Positions 58,775-64,000 of a stretch of 64,000 nt of DNA are shown one piece after another; position 1 is the first letter of the stretch, and every line of letters starts with the position of its first letter. This DNA is from Basidiobolus meristosporus CBS 931.73 (Eukaryota > Basidiobolomycota > Basidiobolomycetes > Basidiobolales > Basidiobolaceae). The notes under the pieces were generated by a model. It was not told the origin of the DNA, searched no databases, and worked only from the letters and a program-made list of their open reading frames with translations. The position numbers were made by a program, and so were the translations under genes. The stretch spans positions 62,001 to 126,000 of the forward strand of contig MCFE01000150.1 in the NCBI GenBank assembly GCA_002104905.1, in the 5' to 3' direction.

Positions 58775-59604
58775 ATGAATCATGATTTAATGCATCAACG
58801 AGCTCTCTCCGGAGGCCATGATTACCATCAGTTTCATGTCCACGACGGGCAATCCAGGAATAGTTTACATCTCTGGAGCTCTGTTGTGGAGTCGTGCCTC
58901 GGCCCAGACCCAACCTCCTTTGGAGCTGTGAATGAGTTCCCCGTCAATTGCACACTAGGTAACCCCGTTTATATCCAGCGTATCTCCCTAACATTGCTAA
59001 CCAAGCCTGATGCTTAGCAACCAATGTCCTACGCGAAGACTCGACCCTAATGTCCAACAGCCACCTCTCTAATTTCGTATATTCACTCAATCCACAAACC
59101 CACCTTCCCTATTCACCTGATGTTGCTCCTACACCCGCCACAACTGGGGTCGCCTCACATGCACTACACACACCAAAGTCCTACTGGGGGGCTCACAACT
59201 ATGCTCCTATACTGCCCAATGGTGACCCGTATACCAACCTCCCGGTCATGAGCCCCGTTGTCCCCAGAAGAAGACGGGGTTCAAGCCGGGAAACATCGAT
59301 GACTCCATCCATGAGTAATCCAGAGCTATCAGCCAGATTGGAGAGCGACGAGGACAAAAGAAAAAGAAATACGGCGGCCTCGGCGCGCTTCCGCATCAAG
59401 AAGAAGCTCCGCGAGCAGGCGCTAGAGCAAACAGCCAAAGACATGTCCACCAAGGCCAACATGCTTGAGAGGAAGGTGAAAGAGCTGGAGAAAGAGATCA
59501 AGTGGCTCCAGTCCCTGTTAATCGACAGAGATCCGCACTTCATGGATCACCAGTCACCCTTCAGGAAGCGACCCTCCGAAGGGGTCACCGCCACCGCTCC
59601 CTAA
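58775..59604 (+). CDS. bZIP transcription factor, CYS3/MetR-like
   Basis: Two exons, 58775-58958 and 59018-59604; the 59-nt intron (GTAACC...CTTAG, with branch-like GCTAAC 20 nt before its end) keeps the frame and gives 256 residues. The basic region at residues 175-194 contains NTAASARFR, the bZIP DNA-contact signature; it is followed by a zipper with heptad positions L197, M204, L211, L218, L225. The N-terminus is Pro/Ser/Thr-rich, as in activators. The sequence of the basic region and the ending LEKEIKWLQSLL resemble Neurospora CYS-3 and Aspergillus MetR, which switch on sulfur-assimilation genes; that role here is inference. The start is the first ATG after a TATA box. The RMD1-family gene 3.3 kb away is unrelated in function as far as can be told. 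Confidence 0.9.
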
Positions 59605-62600
59605 ATCCACACTCGCCAATTTACCGCTTGCTTAGCGGGTGTTAGTGCCCGTTACGTGCATGAGCAGCGTCTTTCATCAAAAAGTGTATATATATAGCCA
59701 TCACTCCTCTAGGTTAATTTAGACCATTCTTCATGAATCAAGCTATCCGTACCAGTAGCTTCTCTAATACAGGACGTTCTTCAGTTTTCAATCTATGTGC
59801 ACACTGGCAACAGTTAAGCAATGCTGATGGGCTCTCGGTTCATCGGCATCCTTCCTCCTACGACTGCATGTTGCGTACCCAGTATCCAGCATTCACATCT
59901 GAACCCCCCTTTGGAGTGTACATAGGATGCTAGGCTATCTGTTGAATAAATGACACTAATGTCCAATATAAGTCACCCATTTAAGCAACCATTCTGTGAT
60001 ACGGAGAAGTGTATTACACATCGCAAGAAGTCATTCCATGTCCCTGGCTTATGACACCATCAGGTTGACCTGGCCCGCTTGCTCCGTTGTTGAACATCCC
60101 GGGCTCGGGCTCGGGCTGGATCGTCAGCTGAGCCATTTCAGGGATGGCTATGAGACCTCATGTTTCAGATTGGCATTCCACCAAGCTATATGTCAAGATC
60201 ATGGTGAATGTTTGTCGGCTATGGTGACCCTACTACGGTAAAGGGAAGGCAATCCCCATTCCTAATGATTCCGCCATGGCACAAGATATGATGTTCAGAG
60301 ATGGCGTACAGCCAGATAGGGAGCACACGGATATGGATAGGCACCATGCGAACCCTATAGCCCTGGAATGAGTCATCGCAGTACGAATGATCCGATGGAT
60401 GTAGCGATGCTAATGGACGCGTGTCTATTGCATGAACAAACAACTCTTCAGGAGCCCGGAGTTGGATGTGAGCCGTGAATCTGTTGAGAAATTACGCGGA
60501 CGTGGGAAGAATGACATCCACCCCCATGGTATCGGTAACTTCATTTGCTTAACCAATCCCTGGGCCTTGACCTATTGGCGCCGGCGGCTTAGAAACGTTT
60601 GTTGGCAAGGGCTGCTCGCGGAATAGGCCAATACTACGAGATAAGCAATCTGGCAAGGCAACGCAGACCTATTCAAACGATCACTTAATTGGACAAGTCA
60701 CTCTTGATTGGATGGAGGAACCTTGTTTGCCTAGGAAATCAGTCCACTTTGGAAATAATCATACTCCTCCGTATGACCTGGCTGCCATTTTGATGGCATG
60801 CCATCCACTGCCTATCACACCACCACGAAGCCCGCTCCACTCTGCCGATTGGACCACTCGAACATCAGAATGGGATCTGAGTACATAATAAAGTAATAAA
60901 TCAGGACCTCATGCTGTCGATCCAAAGATAGCATGTGGTGACAAGCCAAGTCAACCTAACACAGCTTGCTCTAATTAGAGGAGAACATGATACGTGATTC
61001 CATATGGGCGGTGTGTAGATCCCCTGGATATAGGAGAATCTTGTTTGGTGCAGGGTAGTGGTCGGGGAAGGCAAGATTTTCGTACACACTTTGGGAGTAG
61101 GTATACTTGATACACCATACAAAACAGATCTATCGCCATTGTGATGTACATATGGGGAATCCCCTACTGCTCATAGCAAGCGAGATTGCCCGTTGGTATG
61201 TCTCTACAAGCATCCAGCTAACACACCTCGAGCAGTCTTTATGTATCCGAGCGAACATCAACTCAACTCACCAACTCACCTAAACGATGATAAATGGCCA
61301 TCATCCATTACAACTGTACCCTGAAAAACGAACCCCACATGCTCGCCAACTTGAACTCATGGCTACGCCATATAAATGATGGGTATTGCTGAAGAGACAT
61401 TTTGAATAGCACGGGTGATTCATGGAGTTTAAAAGCATATCGGACAACCCCCCCACGCGACGGTCACTTACTAACGTACCAAGTGGAGGAGTTCTCCAAA
61501 CGCCTTGGGTGAGAATCCATGGACTATTTGAGGGAGAAGGGTGTACTTGAGCATACCAAAATACTAAGCTATTCCAGGGCAAAATAGTGTAGGTACTTCC
61601 CTTCCCAACACTGTTCTTAGTTCAATTCTATCAGGACATCCACAGCAGTGCTACTAAAGCTTACTCCCAACTGCGCCCTACTGGTTGTAAAAATAGGCGT
61701 AGAGGTCATCATCAGCCCATCACTTGAGATGTACACAGTCCCTGAGCTGATTCATCCACCAGCCATCTGGAGCCTGGCTGGATCGGCTCTCAGCATATAT
61801 AAGGGCGTTGTGTTTCTGAGAACTTGCACTTATTCTTGCCTTGAGCGTGTTCGTTAGCCCAAACGGCCCTGGCGCACCTCTATCTACTCTATCGCTACCT
61901 AACAGTGTCTGCTGATAAATGGGCAACATTGGGCTATGCTCATACAATGACACCATCCATATAGCCAGAAACAGGAACTGAGTTGTGTCTGTGTCAGCAA
62001 TGAAACAGGTTGCATGGAATCATTTCCATGAGTAGATGGTGTACCAAGCTATCTCAGTGTCACTCTGCCCATTGGATCCATAGATTCGGACCAATCACCA
62101 ACAAAATAAGCGCAGATTAACAGTCAAGGATCACATATTGACCTTCCTCGGAAGGTTCCCAATATGTCCATCGTGGTATGAGAAAGGTGCATAGACATTA
62201 ATGACCTGTACTCAACCGCAATTCCTATAGCATCAGCCGTCATAGTCTAGACCCAATAGACCCTTCCATGGTGTTTCCCGATATTCTCCACGAATCACGA
62301 GGACTCAAAATTACATGACTCACCTAAATATCAGGAATATTCGACCACCCCATAGCTAATCACAGGATACGAAACTTGAGCCACCCAGGATCAACCAACG
62401 AATGATCCTTCTAAACTCGCCGAAATCTTGCACTCCCCCATCTTCACTGCATTTAATCTTTCTCACAGCCAGCATTCATTGATTCTAACGCAAGGGAAAA
62501 GTAACCATGGTAAGATGGCCTTGAGCCCTAGTAACGGAGTACAGTGATTAGCGAAAGCAGTCGACGATGGCTATTCAATCGCCCCAGAGTAAGATTCAGT

Positions 62601-64000
62601 GGGTATCCGATACGATTCAGGTTTGGTTGATGATTGAGTCGTTGAGAAAATTACCCTGATCGTGCACCAGGACTGTTGACCTCATGCGAGTCAGCCTATA
62701 TTGAAATAAACAGGAGTTTAGCCAAGTAGGATAATATCCACCATACAGCGGTGCATTAATTGGTGCCGAAGCCGGATCCATATTACACAGCCATACAATC
62801 TCAAACAACTAGCAGTCTGCTATTTATTTACACGCTACATACTCCTATGCAAAACCACTTATTCTGGCCATAAATCGCCATCAATCAAGCCACGGAACAT
62901 AGGCCTACTCATGCCCTGTATGCTTCAGAACTTATCACGACCTGCAATATCGATAAACAGGCACAGAGCACCCGGCCAATCAGCGCCTGTGGTGCCAACC
63001 AAGCTTTCCTGAATCCCATCTCAAGCCTCAGTATTCTATGCGCTTCATCTCGAACTCTAGGCATACACCACCAAGCGGATCCGCCGCGGCCAATCGCCGT
63101 GGACGCTCGGTTTAGGAGGGGCAATCGTTTTCATTAATTGCATTTACACGCCGTCCATTTGGACCAGAAACATCGAAGCAACATCCCATTCAAGCCGTGG
63201 AATCGAAGGCCAACTAAGATTAAATTGGCCTTGCTGACCACCTATGATCTCATCCAAGCCCTTCGAACCCCCCCCCCCCTTCATGCGTCTAAAAACGGGC
63301 GGGGGATCACTATATTGATAGTACAAAGTCAGATGATGGATTATTCCTCGTGAAATATTCTCGACAATGAATCCGCCAGTTGAATCTGATCTGCTTTGAG
63401 ATGGATTTTCGCCCGTCAGCTAGATGAAATCAGAGGCATCGATCTAAATCCCATGTTATTCAAGGAACACCTCTTACTCAACTGGATGGGTCCCCAGACC
63501 TCTGGGAATATTTAATATCTTGTCGAAACATCATCCATTTTCGGCCAATCAGCGACCCCCAGTGGGGAGTGCTTTCAGTGGTGAAATTGAATTGTCGAGT
63601 TGCTGATCCAATCAAAATCCCCTGGAAATACTCGTGACTCCAGTGATTTCCACGATGGAGTAGATTTCCTATTCGTCTATTTCGAGCTCCCTTGAGATAA
63701 AGCCATCATTTATAAATACGTAAGATTTGCTTAATCAAGCTTGCTCAGGAGTCGACTTTATTTAAATCCGTACCGCTGGACCCCGTCTTTTGCTGCTTTT
63801 CCATAATTCAGTAGTCCAATATCTTGCCACTTGTTACCTGCCATTTCCTTTTCCCGTTGATCTAGTTAATTTTCGCCCTTTTTTTGTGATAATTCTGTAT
63901 TCTTTGGGTGGTTTTCATCGTCACAATATTCGCCTAGCAAACATCTCGGAGTAGTCTTCGTTCGTTTGCTTGTGTTGTGGTCACGTAGATACTATTGGGT
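59605..64000. other. Gene-poor right flank; nothing recognised
   Basis: About 4.4 kb with only short, motif-less frames. A 12-base C run lies at 63268-63279. CCAAT boxes are present (for example near 62974, 63545 and 63608), and a TTTATAAATA box at about 63708-63717 is followed by a pyrimidine-rich stretch. These could be the promoter and leader of a gene that starts beyond the right edge. I see no tRNA or LTR. Confidence 0.4.

Noticed and set aside
63268-63279. Run of 12 C as a regulatory or recombination signal
   Set aside because: An isolated homopolymer with no partner; may even be a sequencing length error.
1-64000. CRISPR arrays, bacterial operons or phage modules
   Set aside because: No short regularly spaced repeats and no bacterial gene structure; introns and LTR elements show eukaryotic DNA.
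55476-64000. tRNA genes in the right flank
   Set aside because: The few TTCGA-containing spots (for example near 63262) lack a matching A box and acceptor stem.

Overview
The window reads as fungal nuclear DNA, most likely from a basidiomycete of the Agaricomycetes type. Three things suggest this: the two recognisable host genes carry several short introns (54-74 nt) with GT...AG ends; one of them is an RMD1-family gene and the other a fungal CYS3/MetR-type bZIP gene; and the repeats are fungal Ty3/Gypsy and Ty1/Copia LTR retrotransposons, including a chromodomain Tf1/Tf2-like element. I cannot name the species from the sequence alone.

Positions 1 to about 52,660 are an almost pure island of nested LTR retrotransposons. 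I label the families A-G. A: Gypsy, 1,071-bp LTRs, one intact 1,617-residue gag-pol. B: Tf1/Tf2-like Gypsy with a chromodomain, 521-bp LTRs. C: Copia, about 348-bp LTRs (copies C1, C2 and the inverted C3). D: a second Copia family (D1, D2). E: Gypsy, about 365-bp LTRs (E1-E4). F: LTRs related to A. G: one solo LTR.

Layout: F/A debris (1-2,636); copia D1 (2,637-3,903) interrupted by a minus-strand E dimer (3,904-18,135, order LTR-E3-LTR-E2-LTR), with E2 itself broken by a foldback insertion, an F solo LTR and a full E1 copy; D1 resumes (18,136-19,852); E solo LTR, E4 fragment with an F LTR that contains a G solo LTR (19,853-23,052); D2 (23,053-24,502); inverted copia C3 containing an A solo LTR (24,503-29,832); then a C1-C2 tandem sharing a middle LTR (29,833-51,925). 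That middle LTR was hit by B (34,281-47,361), and B's integrase was hit by A (39,245-46,419). Target-site duplications recovered by eye order these events: ACAAG around the whole E dimer, ATTTT around B, CCGC around A, ATGC around the A solo LTR, GGTAC around G.

Positions about 52,660-64,000 are of a different character: higher GC and low repeat content. They hold a truncated ribosomal protein uS5 (RPS2) pseudogene, a ten-exon RMD1/DUF155 gene on the minus strand whose reading frame closes exactly at 428 codons, a 3-kb stretch with no recognised gene, a two-exon bZIP regulator with a TATA box, and 4.4 kb in which I recognise nothing.

The most notable signals are: two independent LTR-internal-LTR-internal-LTR tandems, one inside a single target-site duplication; an 11-nt Tf1-style self-primer in B; about 310 bp shared between the 5' leader of B and the U5 region of the A LTR although the two elements are otherwise unrelated; and disabling mutations shared by both members of the C tandem.
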